The translations under genes were made by a program, and so were the position numbers. The notes below the pieces were generated by a model that worked only from the letters and a program-made list of their open reading frames with translations, was not told the origin of the DNA and did no database searches. A DNA stretch of 64,000 nucleotides from Spirosoma sp. (GTDB lineage: Bacteria > Bacteroidota > Bacteroidia > Cytophagales > Spirosomataceae): assembly GCF_026391055.1 (NCBI RefSeq), contig NZ_JAPLET010000017.1, positions 310,001 to 374,000 on the forward strand, in the 5' to 3' direction. Each line of letters opens with the position of its first letter. The stretch's first letter is position 1. This document shows positions 1 to 9,125 of this stretch, piece after piece.

Positions 1-2
1 CT

Positions 3-620
3 ATGCTGGATTTGTACCTCAACCCGCCTGGCTTGCCGAAGAACAGCAAATATACATTGCCCTTGTTGGTGTGTGGTTCACCACTGTATGACCCGCAGTC
101 TCCTGGATGGTTCAGGGTTGCCTATAAAGGCATTATGCCCCAGGATGAACATGGAGTACCACAGGTGAATGTTATGCAAGCCGGTTCGTTCAAGGTTTTT
201 CCTGACTCTAAAAGGGAAACCCCTTACCTTATTTCCAATCATATGATTGCTGCTGGTGTTACGGGGAAGTGTACCAATGATCCCACCCAAATTCCTGACA
301 TCAGGAAATATGAAGCGCAGGACCTGGTATCGGCTACCTTTTTAAAATTATATGCCGAAAATCCTGATATAAGTCCTGAAGAGGCCAAAACCCAGGCATG
401 CCAGCGGTGGTTTGGAAACGCTGATGGCTCGGGGGCGCCTATGCCCAAAGACGAGAACGACAGGCTCACCATTTGCGCATTGGCCCAGATGGATTTGTTT
501 TTTGAGCCTAATCCCCCTCGGCCGAAATATACTTTTGATGAAGCGCTCCAACGGTGCAAAACAGCGACTAAACCGGGTGACCCCTGCTTTGGCAACATTA
601 AAAACCCTGATGAAAATTGA
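3..620 (+). CDS. Unrecognised protein, possibly cut by the left edge
   Basis: I do not recognise this 205-residue product. An ATG lies at base 3, but the window begins just before it, so this may be an internal Met and the real start may lie outside. No signal peptide or membrane segment is visible. There are six cysteines spread along the chain, including LVCGSP and DPCFGN, and the C-terminal third is rich in Pro and charged residues. The gene ends 49 bases before the phosphoesterase gene on the same strand, so the two may be co-transcribed. The length and ordinary codon use support a real gene; the function is unknown. Confidence 0.5.
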   Translation: MLDLYLNPPGLPKNSKYTLPLLVCGSPLYDPQSPGWFRVAYKGIMPQDEHGVPQVNVMQAGSFKVFPDSKRETPYLISNHMIAAGVTGKCTNDPTQIPDIRKYEAQDLVSATFLKLYAENPDISPEEAKTQACQRWFGNADGSGAPMPKDENDRLTICALAQMDLFFEPNPPRPKYTFDEALQRCKTATKPGDPCFGNIKNPDEN

Positions 621-669
621 TCATATCACCCAACAATTTTTATAAATCCTACCATACACGAACCAGTTT

Positions 670-3081
670 ATGAGCAACTCCCACAACCAATACTGCATTA
701 GCTGTGATCAGGACACAGGTAACTTTCAATTATGGGCTATCGATTTAAATAGCCCTTCATTATTTGAAAGCCGTCACAGCAATTACGAAAACTGCCTTCC
801 AAAAGATTCTAGTTTATTGCAGGTAGGTGATTATATTCTGCAATGGAGTGCGCTCAACAAGGACAATCAATATTCTTACAGGTTGCTGCAATTCAATCCT
901 GATGCCGATAATCCTTTAGGAAGTTATGTTCCCGACCAATCGCAAAGTAAAAAACTCATCTGGTCTGAAGCTGCTGTTCAGGCCGGAACGTGGGCCAAGA
1001 AAAAGTTCTTCAGCTCCCGACAGGATTTTGCAAATCCCGATGGCGCCCAAAAAGGATTCGAATCGGGCCGTGAGCTTTTACTCATATCGATGCACAATTT
1101 CGTTCTCAATTTTATTCCTACAGCTGGCAGAGGCACCAATCAGCTTTTCAATTTTGATCCGGCCAGCCGAGACCCGCTTCCCGCAGCGTATTCTTCGCAA
1201 AACGCGTGGACATCGATTGAACTGGGTCATGAATTGATGTTTGTTGATGGGTATGTGCTGGATTGGAAACCAGAAACAAGTGATTATGTAATCTGGCAAT
1301 TTGATCCCCAGGCCGAAGGTTCACTGAGTTTTCCGCCTATTCAGAAAGGAAAATGGGATTCACTCGGTATCGACGAGAGCCATCAACTTTGTGTACTCGG
1401 TAGCTATGTACTCGACTGGGAGCCTGCAACCAATCATTACCGGCTCTGGAAATTTGATTATAAGAGCAAAAACGGACTTTGTGGCCCTGTAAAAGAGGGA
1501 ACCCTGCCGAAGCAGGTCACTAGTAAAACTTCGCTCACTGCTATAGAAACCCTTCTTCCTGTAAACCGGAAGGTTGCCGTAAAATCGGGCACAATGGACT
1601 TTATGCGGGATAAGATTGAACATGTAATTTATTACATGATTGAAAACAGATCGTTCGATCATATATGTGGGTGGTTGTACAAGAAAAATGAACACTTCAA
1701 TCTCATTGGCCCGCCAGGGCATTACCGTGGCGTGGACGAAAATTTTAAAAACGTTTTTAGAGGTAAAGAATACACCATTACAGAATACAACGGTGGAAAA
1801 CTGAGCAACGACATCACGCTGGACCTGGATCAGCAGGATCCTTATCATGATAATTCAGATGTTTTACGCCAGATGTTCTCTGAAAACATTCAGGATTATT
1901 ACGACAAGAAGAAACCGGATATGGGTGGCTTTGCCAATAACAACGGAACTGAAGAGGTAATGCAAGCCTACTCTCCAGAGCAGATTCCTGTGCTTAACGG
2001 CCTGGCAAAAAACTACGCCATCTCTGATGACTGGTTCAGCTCCATGCCAAGCGGCACTACGGTAAACAGAGCTTTTTCACTTACGGGATCATCATTGGGC
2101 CAGTTAAATAACTTTCAGAATGGAGCCGCCTACGCAGAATGGTCACAATATCCCCGCCGTCCGTCTATCTGGAAAACCATGTGGTCAAACGGAATTCGGG
2201 ATTTTAAAATTTATAATGCAGTCGAGTGGATCGAATGCAAGTATACATACAACCTTTTCCTAAAAGGGCAGATCCCGACAATCGATGATCCATTTGTAAT
2301 TGGTAATTACGCTCCGCAACTCAACCAGTTTTTCGACGACCTTAAATACGGGACACTGCCTAAATTCTCTTATCTAGAACCCAAATGGGTAACTTCTACC
2401 GGGTCCACTTCCTATCATCCCGGCAACGATCTCATTCCTGGCGAACGGGAACTCAACGACATTTTTACCGCCTTACAGAGTAGCCCCCTATGGGACAAAA
2501 CGCTGCTGGTGATAACCTTTGATGAGCATGGCGGGCTTCCCGACCATGTGTCACCTCCGTATGCAGTAAAGCCATGGGCAAATGATTCATTTGAAGGTTT
2601 TACAAATGACATTATGGGGATACGGGTACCAACCATTATGGTATCGCCTTATATTACTTCCAATACCGTATTTCGTTCAGAAACCGGTACGTCTTACGAT
2701 TCTACATCCATACTTAGTACCCTTCTTCATTGGATGGGCATTCCTAAATCCAAATGGGGCCTGGGAGAGCGCACCAATCATGCGCCTACTTTTGAAGCCA
2801 TATTCCGTGAGCAGAAGCCACGTACGGATAAGGTCGTTCTTGATCTGCCATACGATAAAAACTTCCCAAAACCAGATGGAAGTGGAAGTCGGCCAAATGC
2901 AACTACCCTGCCCGTTCACGATCTCCACCGGCACGTTGTACCGGGAATGATTGCCGACATGACACCTAAGCTGAATTCGACAGAACGGGCTAAGATCGTT
3001 GATGATGTATTAAGCAATGCCCATAGTTTGCAGGATCTTCACCGGCAATTAACGGATATCCATAGCAGGCACAGCCGCTAA
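670..3081 (+). CDS. Phospholipase C/acid phosphatase-type phosphoesterase with N-terminal repeat domain
   Basis: The C-terminal part (about residues 315-760 of 803) is a phosphoesterase of the phospholipase C/acid phosphatase family. It opens with IEHVIYYMIENRSFDH, the usual metal-site block, and later has TFDEHGGLPDHVSPP near residue 616. Family members hydrolyse phosphate esters such as phospholipid head groups. The first 300 residues are a different domain made of about five imperfect units with a pattern like YVLDWxPxxxxYxLWxFD, near residues 17, 57, 143, 193 and 243. This could be a beta-propeller or a substrate-binding module, which is inference. No signal peptide is visible at MSNSHNQY, which is odd for a family that is usually exported. 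It lies downstream of the unrecognised gene and is followed by a strong hairpin. Confidence 0.85.
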   Translation: MSNSHNQYCISCDQDTGNFQLWAIDLNSPSLFESRHSNYENCLPKDSSLLQVGDYILQWSALNKDNQYSYRLLQFNPDADNPLGSYVPDQSQSKKLIWSEAAVQAGTWAKKKFFSSRQDFANPDGAQKGFESGRELLLISMHNFVLNFIPTAGRGTNQLFNFDPASRDPLPAAYSSQNAWTSIELGHELMFVDGYVLDWKPETSDYVIWQFDPQAEGSLSFPPIQKGKWDSLGIDESHQLCVLGSYVLDWEPATNHYRLWKFDYKSKNGLCGPVKEGTLPKQVTSKTSLTAIETLLPVNRKVAVKSGTMDFMRDKIEHVIYYMIENRSFDHICGWLYKKNEHFNLIGPPGHYRGVDENFKNVFRGKEYTITEYNGGKLSNDITLDLDQQDPYHDNSDVLRQMFSENIQDYYDKKKPDMGGFANNNGTEEVMQAYSPEQIPVLNGLAKNYAISDDWFSSMPSGTTVNRAFSLTGSSLGQLNNFQNGAAYAEWSQYPRRPSIWKTMWSNGIRDFKIYNAVEWIECKYTYNLFLKGQIPTIDDPFVIGNYAPQLNQFFDDLKYGTLPKFSYLEPKWVTSTGSTSYHPGNDLIPGERELNDIFTALQSSPLWDKTLLVITFDEHGGLPDHVSPPYAVKPWANDSFEGFTNDIMGIRVPTIMVSPYITSNTVFRSETGTSYDSTSILSTLLHWMGIPKSKWGLGERTNHAPTFEAIFREQKPRTDKVVLDLPYDKNFPKPDGSGSRPNATTLPVHDLHRHVVPGMIADMTPKLNSTERAKIVDDVLSNAHSLQDLHRQLTDIHSRHSR

Positions 3082-3233
3082 TGTTGCCTACGCTATCCGA
3101 TGAATAAATTATTGAGATGTGAACAGGCGTATAAAGACACTGCTTTTTAAGGTATGACAACATACTTACCTGTTGCCTAATTATCGGGATAAAACATGGA
3201 GGCATTTCCGGCTAAATATACTCCTTCTAATAG

Positions 3234-3268
3234 AACAAGCCCGGCTGCCAAAAGCAGCCGGGCTTGTT
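3234..3268 (+). terminator. Bidirectional terminator hairpin between convergent genes
   Basis: A perfect 15-bp stem (3234-3248 with 3254-3268) around a 5-base loop is followed by TTGTTTT on the plus strand. It sits between the convergent phosphoesterase and lpdA genes and could stop transcription from both sides; the U-rich tail is better for the plus strand. Confidence 0.75.
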
Positions 3269-3287
3269 TTGTAGCAACCTTAAGCAC

Positions 3288-4688
3288 TTACATATTGATA
3301 GCCCGATTATCTGTAGCGGCCAGACAGGCTTCTTTGAAAGCTTCGGTATAGGTCGGGTGGGCGTGCGACATGCGCGACACATCTTCGGCCGATGCCCGGA
3401 ACTCCATGGCGACAACGGCTTCGGCAATCATATCGGCCGCACGGGCGCCAATCATGTGAACACCCAGAATCTCGTCGGTTTCTTTGTGGGCCAGCACTTT
3501 TACCAGCCCGTCGACGTCCATACTCGCCCGGGCACGGCCCAGCGCCTTGAACGGAAACGAACCCACTTTATAAGGAATCCCTTCTTTTTTCACCTCTTCT
3601 TCAGTATAGCCTACCGAGGCCACTTCCGGCCAGGTGTACACCACGCCCGGAATGAGCCGATAGTGGATATGTGGCTTTTGACCGACGATGGTTTCGGCAA
3701 TGAATGTGCCTTCTTCTTCGGCTTTATGGGCCAGCATAGCACCCCGAATTACGTCGCCAAGGGCGTAAATGTGGGGAACGCTGGTGCGGAGATGGTTGTC
3801 TACTTCGAGTTTACCCCGATCGTCGGTTTTCAGACCGGCTGCTTCCAGATTCAACCCATCCGTGTAAGGACGACGACCTACCGAGACTAGGCAGTAATCG
3901 CCGGTGAGGGTGATCTGTTCGCCTTTTGGCGTGTCTATATTCACAACGACTTCCTGACCGGTATTTTCAACTTTGGTAACTTTATGGCTGAAGTAGAAAT
4001 CGGCACCCAATTTTTTGATGGACTTCTGAAGCTCTTTACCCATCGTTTTATCCATCGTTGGGATCATCGAATCGGCGAACTCCACAAACGACACTTTCGA
4101 GCCAATACGAGCGTACACCGAGCCTAACTCAGCCCCAATTACGCCCGCCCCAATCACGATCAGGTGTTTGGGGATTTCCTGAAGCGTGAGCGCTTCGGTA
4201 GACGTGATCACCCGTTTTTTATCAATGGGCATAGACGGAAACGACATCGGTTTCGAGCCCGTGGCAATCACGATATTTTTTCCTTTGATAATTTGCTCCG
4301 ACCCATCGTCTTTGGTGATTTTGATGGTATGCGGGTCCACGAACGAACCGACGCCGTGTAACTCGTCGATTTTATTTTTCTTCATCAGAAAGGCAATCCC
4401 CTTCGTCGTTTGCTCAACCACGCTGCCTTTTCGGGCAATCATCTGCGCCAAGTCGACCTGAAGGTCGGCCAGTTTGATACCGTGTTCGGCAAAGGTGTGC
4501 GCAGCATTGTAATAATGCTCCGACGAGTCGAGCAGCGCCTTGGATGGAATGCAGCCTACGTTCAGGCAGGTACCGCCCAAGGATGGGTATTTCTCGATAA
4601 TGGCCGTTTTCAGTCCGAGTTGAGCGCAACGGATTGCACCTGTATAGCCCCCCGGCCCCGAACCAATCACAATAACATCGTATTCCAT
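3288..4688 (-). CDS. lpdA: Dihydrolipoyl dehydrogenase
   Basis: This 466-residue flavoprotein reoxidises the dihydrolipoyl groups of 2-oxo acid dehydrogenase complexes (and of the glycine cleavage system), passing electrons via FAD to NAD. The sequence shows the FAD-binding GSGPGGY at residues 9-15, the redox disulfide in CLNVGC (Cys41 and Cys46), an NAD-binding GAGVIGAELG near residue 180, and the C-terminal HAHPTYTE with the catalytic His-Glu pair. The length is typical. It stands alone and is not next to E1/E2 genes, as often seen when one E3 serves several complexes. The start is a good ATG. The terminator hairpin lies just beyond its stop. Confidence 0.97.
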   Translation of the reverse strand: MEYDVIVIGSGPGGYTGAIRCAQLGLKTAIIEKYPSLGGTCLNVGCIPSKALLDSSEHYYNAAHTFAEHGIKLADLQVDLAQMIARKGSVVEQTTKGIAFLMKKNKIDELHGVGSFVDPHTIKITKDDGSEQIIKGKNIVIATGSKPMSFPSMPIDKKRVITSTEALTLQEIPKHLIVIGAGVIGAELGSVYARIGSKVSFVEFADSMIPTMDKTMGKELQKSIKKLGADFYFSHKVTKVENTGQEVVVNIDTPKGEQITLTGDYCLVSVGRRPYTDGLNLEAAGLKTDDRGKLEVDNHLRTSVPHIYALGDVIRGAMLAHKAEEEGTFIAETIVGQKPHIHYRLIPGVVYTWPEVASVGYTEEEVKKEGIPYKVGSFPFKALGRARASMDVDGLVKVLAHKETDEILGVHMIGARAADMIAEAVVAMEFRASAEDVSRMSHAHPTYTEAFKEACLAATDNRAINM

Positions 4689-4922
4689 GAATAAGGTTGT
4701 TTTTTTGTGGTTTCTAGTTTGACGTTTGTTTAATTGCCCGCAGGAAATTTATTCGCCTGACAGGCAACTGTAAACACCAAATACCAAACCGCAAACTGTT
4801 TACTTAGAAAGCGTTCTGACTGCAAATTTGGTTCAGAATTTGATTGCCCAAACCGATTTGTAAAAATTCGTGTTGGTGGTACCGGAAGGCCTATCTCTTC
4901 CACGGCTGTTTTGACCTGTTTT

Positions 4923-5495
4923 ATGCGCTTCGTTTATCCCGTTTTTCTGCTATCTCTCCTGTTACTCAATGGCTGTACCAATCCTGCTCAGCAAAATCAA
5001 CCGGATGTGTACTATGATGTGCTGACGTATGTGAAAGGGCAGATTACGGACTTATCGGCCCGCAAACCCCTTACCAGCAAGACGGTCGCCATCAACGAAA
5101 AGCGTAATCTGCAAACGACGAATGAAATCAACTGGAGCCGTGAACTGGAATTGTTTACGCAGGCCGATATCAACAAGCCTGCACTCCGCAGCAGTTATCA
5201 GATAAACCGTCCCGATTCGCTGACCTACCAGTACACCCTGAAAAATTCGGAAGAGCGGTTGACGGTGCGGTCACTCCTGGTGCGGTTAGACTCGACCACC
5301 CGCAAGCCAGGCCGGATTGAAGCCGTTTTACAAACCAGGAATCCGCTATACGCTTCAGAACGACATCTCGTGCTAAACAGCGGCCCCACAGTTGGTAAGC
5401 AATGGGGCCTGCAGGAATACACCGTGTCAGGTTTTCAGAAACTTCCTCTTTTCGACAAAAATGAGTTTTTTGTAAACGGAAAAGTCCTGCGTTAA
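4923..5495 (+). CDS. Small predicted lipoprotein
   Basis: This 190-residue protein begins MRFVYPVFLLSLLLLNGC, a signal peptide ending in a lipobox (LNGC), so it is probably exported and lipid-anchored. I chose the ATG at 4923 over an in-frame TTG at 4911 because the ATG gives a normal signal peptide n-region. The mature part contains no domain I recognise. It is polar, mixed alpha/beta in appearance, and ends FFVNGKVLR. The stop codon shares the palindrome TTAA with the stop of the convergent histidine kinase gene, so the two genes overlap by four bases. Confidence 0.75.
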   Translation: MRFVYPVFLLSLLLLNGCTNPAQQNQPDVYYDVLTYVKGQITDLSARKPLTSKTVAINEKRNLQTTNEINWSRELELFTQADINKPALRSSYQINRPDSLTYQYTLKNSEERLTVRSLLVRLDSTTRKPGRIEAVLQTRNPLYASERHLVLNSGPTVGKQWGLQEYTVSGFQKLPLFDKNEFFVNGKVLR

Positions 5496-7672
5496 GCCGT
5501 TGTTAAATTGGGTGAGACGGGTAGAATAAAAATAAATGTCGTCCCTTCACCCGCTTCGGAGTGAATCTCGTAACGACCCCGAATCAGGTCCATTCGAGCC
5601 TGAATGTTATGAAGCCCCATGCCAGTTGCGTTGGCCGGGTTCATGCCACAGCCATTGTCTTTTACAATCATATTCAGATCATTGTTGAACCGCCGGAACA
5701 GAATATCGGCTTCGGTCGCTTCTGAATGCCTTAGAATATTGCTGCATAACTCAATGCAGATTGAATACAGGTTGAACTCGGCGGTCTTATCCAAACGTGG
5801 CAATTCGGCATTATCCAGTCGAAAAACAATCTTCTGCGTAACGTTGAGCTTATTGACCAACCGCATCAGGGCTTCCGACAGGCCCTGCTTTTCCAGCTCG
5901 TCGGGCTGTAAATTGTGCGACAGATAGCGGACTTCGGCGAAGGCCTCTTTGGTCATGTTGAGCAGATTATAATAGATCTGCTGTTCCCGATCCGTCATGT
6001 GAGCGGGACTTAGCGCCGACATACTGGTTTTGATAGCGGCCAGCAGTCCACCAAGGCTGTCGTGCAGATCGGCGGCCATGCGCTTGCGTTCGAGTGTTTG
6101 TCCACGTAGAAGAGCCTCTTCGATCTCGCGGTTTTTGGCTCTCAACTGGTCATTGGCCAACTTTAGTTCAACTGTTCGGGCAAACACTTTGTCCTCCAAG
6201 TCCCAGTTCAGGCTTTCGATTTCGCGTTTCTGACGATTGATCAGCCGGTTTTTACGGTAGTAGATTGCTACAAAACCCAACAGCATAGCCACCCCCCCGA
6301 CCAGAATTACCCGCATAAGGTTAGCCTCTTCAATATCGTGACTCAACTTGTCGATGTGGGCCCGCTGCTCCAGTCGGGTTTTCTGTGCTTCGGCCCTGAG
6401 TCGTTCTGTTTCGATCCGCTGTTGAAGCTGCGTCATCCGGGTTTCGCCAGCCAGTTGCTCCCGTTCCGCTTCGGCACGTAGCCGGGCAATTTCGGTCTGC
6501 CGACGCAGGTTGATCAGCTGTTGTTGCTGAATAACCCGTTCCTTATCGGCGGCAAGACGAACCTGGTTGATATCGTATTTTTTTTGTACGGCCGATAGTT
6601 CTTCAACCCGTTTGAGGTTTGTCAGGCTATCGCGGAGTACACTGTATTCTTCATACATAGCCAGCGCTTTTGCTGGTTGATTCGCCAGCCGATACGCCTG
6701 ATACAGAGATTGCGTGGCAAGCTGTCGAATGCGAATAAACCCCGACTCCCGCGCTATGGCAACGGATTTCTCACCAAATTCAATGGCCAGATCAGGTTTG
6801 TCAATCAAGGTATAGCCTTCGGACAACCTCGCCCAAACGGCGGCTTGTCCGGCCCGGTCGTGGAGCTGGGTCCAGACGGCAAGCGCATCGTCAAAGAATT
6901 TGATGGCCTGTTCGGGCTGATGACGGCTGAGAAAGAAATCACCTAATCGTTCATTCGTATAGGCTACATTTATCTGGGAGCGCGCTTCAATCGCCATTTG
7001 TCGACTGGCTTCATACTGCTGTCGAGCCTGTTCATACTGCCCCCGTATTTCGAACACCTCACCAATCTGGGTAACGGCCTGGCTAATCAGCAGTTTACGG
7101 TTTTTAGGCGTCAATGATGTATTGAAACCCAGCAGGCTTTGTGAAAGGCGGTAGCTGCGGAGCGCACTATCATATTCTTTCAGGAGCAGATAAATATCGC
7201 CCATGTTCATCTGCACCTGCCAGCGTGGCGAACTTTCATGAGGCAGCTTGGCGCATAACTCCGACGCCCGCTGATTGATCCGAAGTGCCTGCGGATAATC
7301 GCCTTTAACCGTTCGAAGGTAATGCTCCTGCAACATCATACCCCGCACGGCGTATAACGTATTATGGTAGCGTAAGGCCTGATCGACCAGTTGAGTGGCG
7401 TATATAAAACTACTATCGTGCTGCTCGCCACGCATCTGTTTAAACACAAGAGCCATGAACCGGAGCCCTTCCAAACGTGCGGTATCTGTACTCAGGCCAC
7501 GAGGCAGTGTAGCGGTAAATTGGCGATGTGAGCGGCCAAGGGTCAATAAACTGTCCATGTAAACGGCATCGCCCCGCCGGTCGAAATTCAATTCCGGCAG
7601 TTTTGATTGCACTTGTCCGAAGCAGGCAGTGCACCAACCCAGCAACAGGATACCGAGACAATGTGATTTCAT
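5492..7672 (-). CDS. TPR-containing sensor histidine kinase (HisKA_3 type)
   Basis: This 726-residue kinase has a signal sequence (ending near CFGQV) and a periplasmic region of tetratricopeptide repeats, about residues 60-350. A coiled coil rich in Glu, Arg and Gln (about 360-450) is followed by one transmembrane helix (VILVGGVAMLLGFVAIYY, about 456-474). The cytoplasmic kinase core contains RKRMAADLHDSLGG, with the phosphorylated His near 537, and an ATPase domain with DNGCGMN and GMGLHNIQARM. Such NarL/DesK-type kinases usually phosphorylate a LuxR-type response regulator; none is adjacent, so the partner is elsewhere. The ligand is unknown. The N-terminal TPRs suggest sensing through protein or peptide binding, which is inference. 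Confidence 0.9.
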   Translation of the reverse strand: MKSHCLGILLLGWCTACFGQVQSKLPELNFDRRGDAVYMDSLLTLGRSHRQFTATLPRGLSTDTARLEGLRFMALVFKQMRGEQHDSSFIYATQLVDQALRYHNTLYAVRGMMLQEHYLRTVKGDYPQALRINQRASELCAKLPHESSPRWQVQMNMGDIYLLLKEYDSALRSYRLSQSLLGFNTSLTPKNRKLLISQAVTQIGEVFEIRGQYEQARQQYEASRQMAIEARSQINVAYTNERLGDFFLSRHQPEQAIKFFDDALAVWTQLHDRAGQAAVWARLSEGYTLIDKPDLAIEFGEKSVAIARESGFIRIRQLATQSLYQAYRLANQPAKALAMYEEYSVLRDSLTNLKRVEELSAVQKKYDINQVRLAADKERVIQQQQLINLRRQTEIARLRAEAEREQLAGETRMTQLQQRIETERLRAEAQKTRLEQRAHIDKLSHDIEEANLMRVILVGGVAMLLGFVAIYYRKNRLINRQKREIESLNWDLEDKVFARTVELKLANDQLRAKNREIEEALLRGQTLERKRMAADLHDSLGGLLAAIKTSMSALSPAHMTDREQQIYYNLLNMTKEAFAEVRYLSHNLQPDELEKQGLSEALMRLVNKLNVTQKIVFRLDNAELPRLDKTAEFNLYSICIELCSNILRHSEATEADILFRRFNNDLNMIVKDNGCGMNPANATGMGLHNIQARMDLIRGRYEIHSEAGEGTTFIFILPVSPNLTTA

Positions 7673-8170
7673 AGGGTCCTTATCAGCTTACCGACCAGCT
7701 TCTAAGGGGCTCTAAAGTAAGAATTTAGTGCAGCAAATCAATGGTTTGCCTAAACTTTTCGCCCTTACAATGACGCTACGGATGCATCGGTAACATTAGT
7801 TTGACGTAAGCAGAAAGACGGTAAACGCAGAATACTAACGGTCTGCATCGACCGATGTAAAAAAAGTTAAAATACGTTTAAACTAAATTCCTGATTTAGG
7901 AATCTAAGCTAAGCAAACCAACGTAAGTACAATTATTTCCAAGAATAAGCTAGGTTTGCAGAAAAAGGCCGGTCTGCTTCTTTAACTCCTTACAAAGATT
8001 TTTTTTTGCTGGAAAAAGTAACGTTTGGCAGATTTTTTGCTTAATTTAGTTGCAGTTAAATGCCTTTTTTTATTACTTTTAAGGCTGGAACAAGGAAATT
8101 TTTCAAAAAACATAACTCCCCCATACACTATCGGAACACTGCTCTACGTTACCTAATTGTCTTACTGAAA
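7673..8170 (+). promoter_or_regulatory. Intergenic region upstream of the ECF sigma gene
   Basis: About 500 bases separate the divergent kinase and sigma factor genes. I see no gene here. TAGGTTTG at 7951-7958 fits the Bacteroidota -7 consensus TAnnTTTG and points towards the sigma gene, which would give a leader of about 200 bases, but no matching -33 TTG lies at the usual distance. The last 150 bases are AT-rich with long T runs. Confidence 0.35.
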
Positions 8171-8770
8171 ATGGAAAAAGCCCAGGTAAACGACAGTGAG
8201 TTGATTTCCCTGTACATCCGTGGTAATGAAAAAGCCTTTGCTAAATTAGTGCAACGGCACAAATCGAAAATTTACACCACTATATACCTGATTGTTAAAG
8301 ATCAGTATATTGCGGAAGACCTAATGCAAGACACGTTCATCAAGGCCGTGGACACCATTAAGTCGGGTAAATATAACGAGGAGGGAAAATTTCTACCCTG
8401 GATCATTCGAATTGCTCACAACTTGGCCATTGACTATTTCCGAAAAGATAAACGCTACCCCAGTGTGGTGTTTGAAGACGGAAGCAGTGTTTTCAATACG
8501 CTTGAGTTTGCGGAGGATTCCGTTGAATCACTTCAAATCCGGCAGGAAACACACGAGCATTTGCGCGAGTTGATACAGCGATTGCCAGAACAACAGCGTC
8601 AGGTGCTTATAATGCGGCACTACGAGGAAATGAGTTTCCAGGAGATTGCCGATGCTACCGGCGTCAGCATTAACACGGCATTGGGACGTATGCGTTATGC
8701 GTTAATCAATTTGCGCAAACAACTGAGCAAACGTTCGCCGAGTTATGATAAAAACATTTACCCAAGATGA
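8171..8770 (+). CDS. RNA polymerase ECF-type sigma-70 factor
   Basis: A 199-residue extracytoplasmic-function sigma factor. Region 2 (about residues 15-90) includes EDLMQDTFIKAVDTI and WIIRIAHNLAIDYFRK. Region 4 (about 130-190) includes LPEQQRQVLIMRHYEEMSF and a helix-turn-helix with GVSINTALGRMRYALINL. The frame is open back to 8060, but I chose the ATG at 8171 (MEKAQVND) because family members begin close to region 2. The gene overlaps the next by 26 bases, so translation of the two is probably coupled. Its regulon cannot be told from the sequence. Confidence 0.9.
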   Translation: MEKAQVNDSELISLYIRGNEKAFAKLVQRHKSKIYTTIYLIVKDQYIAEDLMQDTFIKAVDTIKSGKYNEEGKFLPWIIRIAHNLAIDYFRKDKRYPSVVFEDGSSVFNTLEFAEDSVESLQIRQETHEHLRELIQRLPEQQRQVLIMRHYEEMSFQEIADATGVSINTALGRMRYALINLRKQLSKRSPSYDKNIYPR

Positions 8771-8996
8771 TGTAGTCCGGTATGTCTATGAGGAGACCTC
8801 ACCCGAGGAAAGCCTGCTCATTGAAGATGCTCTAATGTCCGAGCCGGACCTGATGACGTTTTTCCTCGAAGCCCTCGAACTGCGGGCTTTGATGAACAAA
8901 ATTGAACGTCAGCCCCGTGTCAATACGGTTCAGTCAATTCTTAATTATTCAAAAAATCATCCGGCAAACCCGCCTGCTAAAGTACGACACTCGTAA
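8745..8996 (+). CDS. Small acidic protein, possible sigma-factor partner
   Basis: This 83-residue acidic protein starts inside the 3' end of the ECF sigma gene. The 26-base overlap suggests translational coupling and a linked role. It is mostly helical (EESLLIEDALMSEPDLMTFFLEALELRALMNKI) with no Cys/His zinc motif and no membrane helix, so it is not a classical zinc-binding anti-sigma factor. An anti-sigma or sigma-modulating role is inferred from position only. The C-terminus is short, basic and Pro-rich. Confidence 0.7.
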   Translation: MIKTFTQDDVVRYVYEETSPEESLLIEDALMSEPDLMTFFLEALELRALMNKIERQPRVNTVQSILNYSKNHPANPPAKVRHS

Positions 8997-9021
8997 CAGG
9001 CAGACGGGTTTTCTATGTAAC

Positions 9022-9115
9022 GTAGCCGGAAGGCCGCATAGCCGTGGGCTAAGCTGTAGCGCAATTAAACCAGCTACAGTTTAGCCCACGGCTACACGAC
9101 TTTGCGGCTATGCTA
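9022..9115. repeat. Long intergenic palindrome (REP-like)
   Basis: An imperfect inverted repeat. The inner arms at 9039-9060 and 9073-9094 (TAGCCGTGGGCTAA and its complement, one or two mismatches) flank a 12-base loop, and outer arms include GTAGC at 9022 and GCTAC near 9111. It has no poly-T tail. It looks like a REP or palindromic intergenic element rather than a simple terminator. Confidence 0.6.
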
Positions 9116-9125
9116 CAACACAACT

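Noticed and set aside
3264-3890. 208-codon plus-strand frame opposite lpdA
   Set aside because: It lies fully antisense to a clear lpdA gene and its composition mirrors that gene's codons; no domain or start context supports it.
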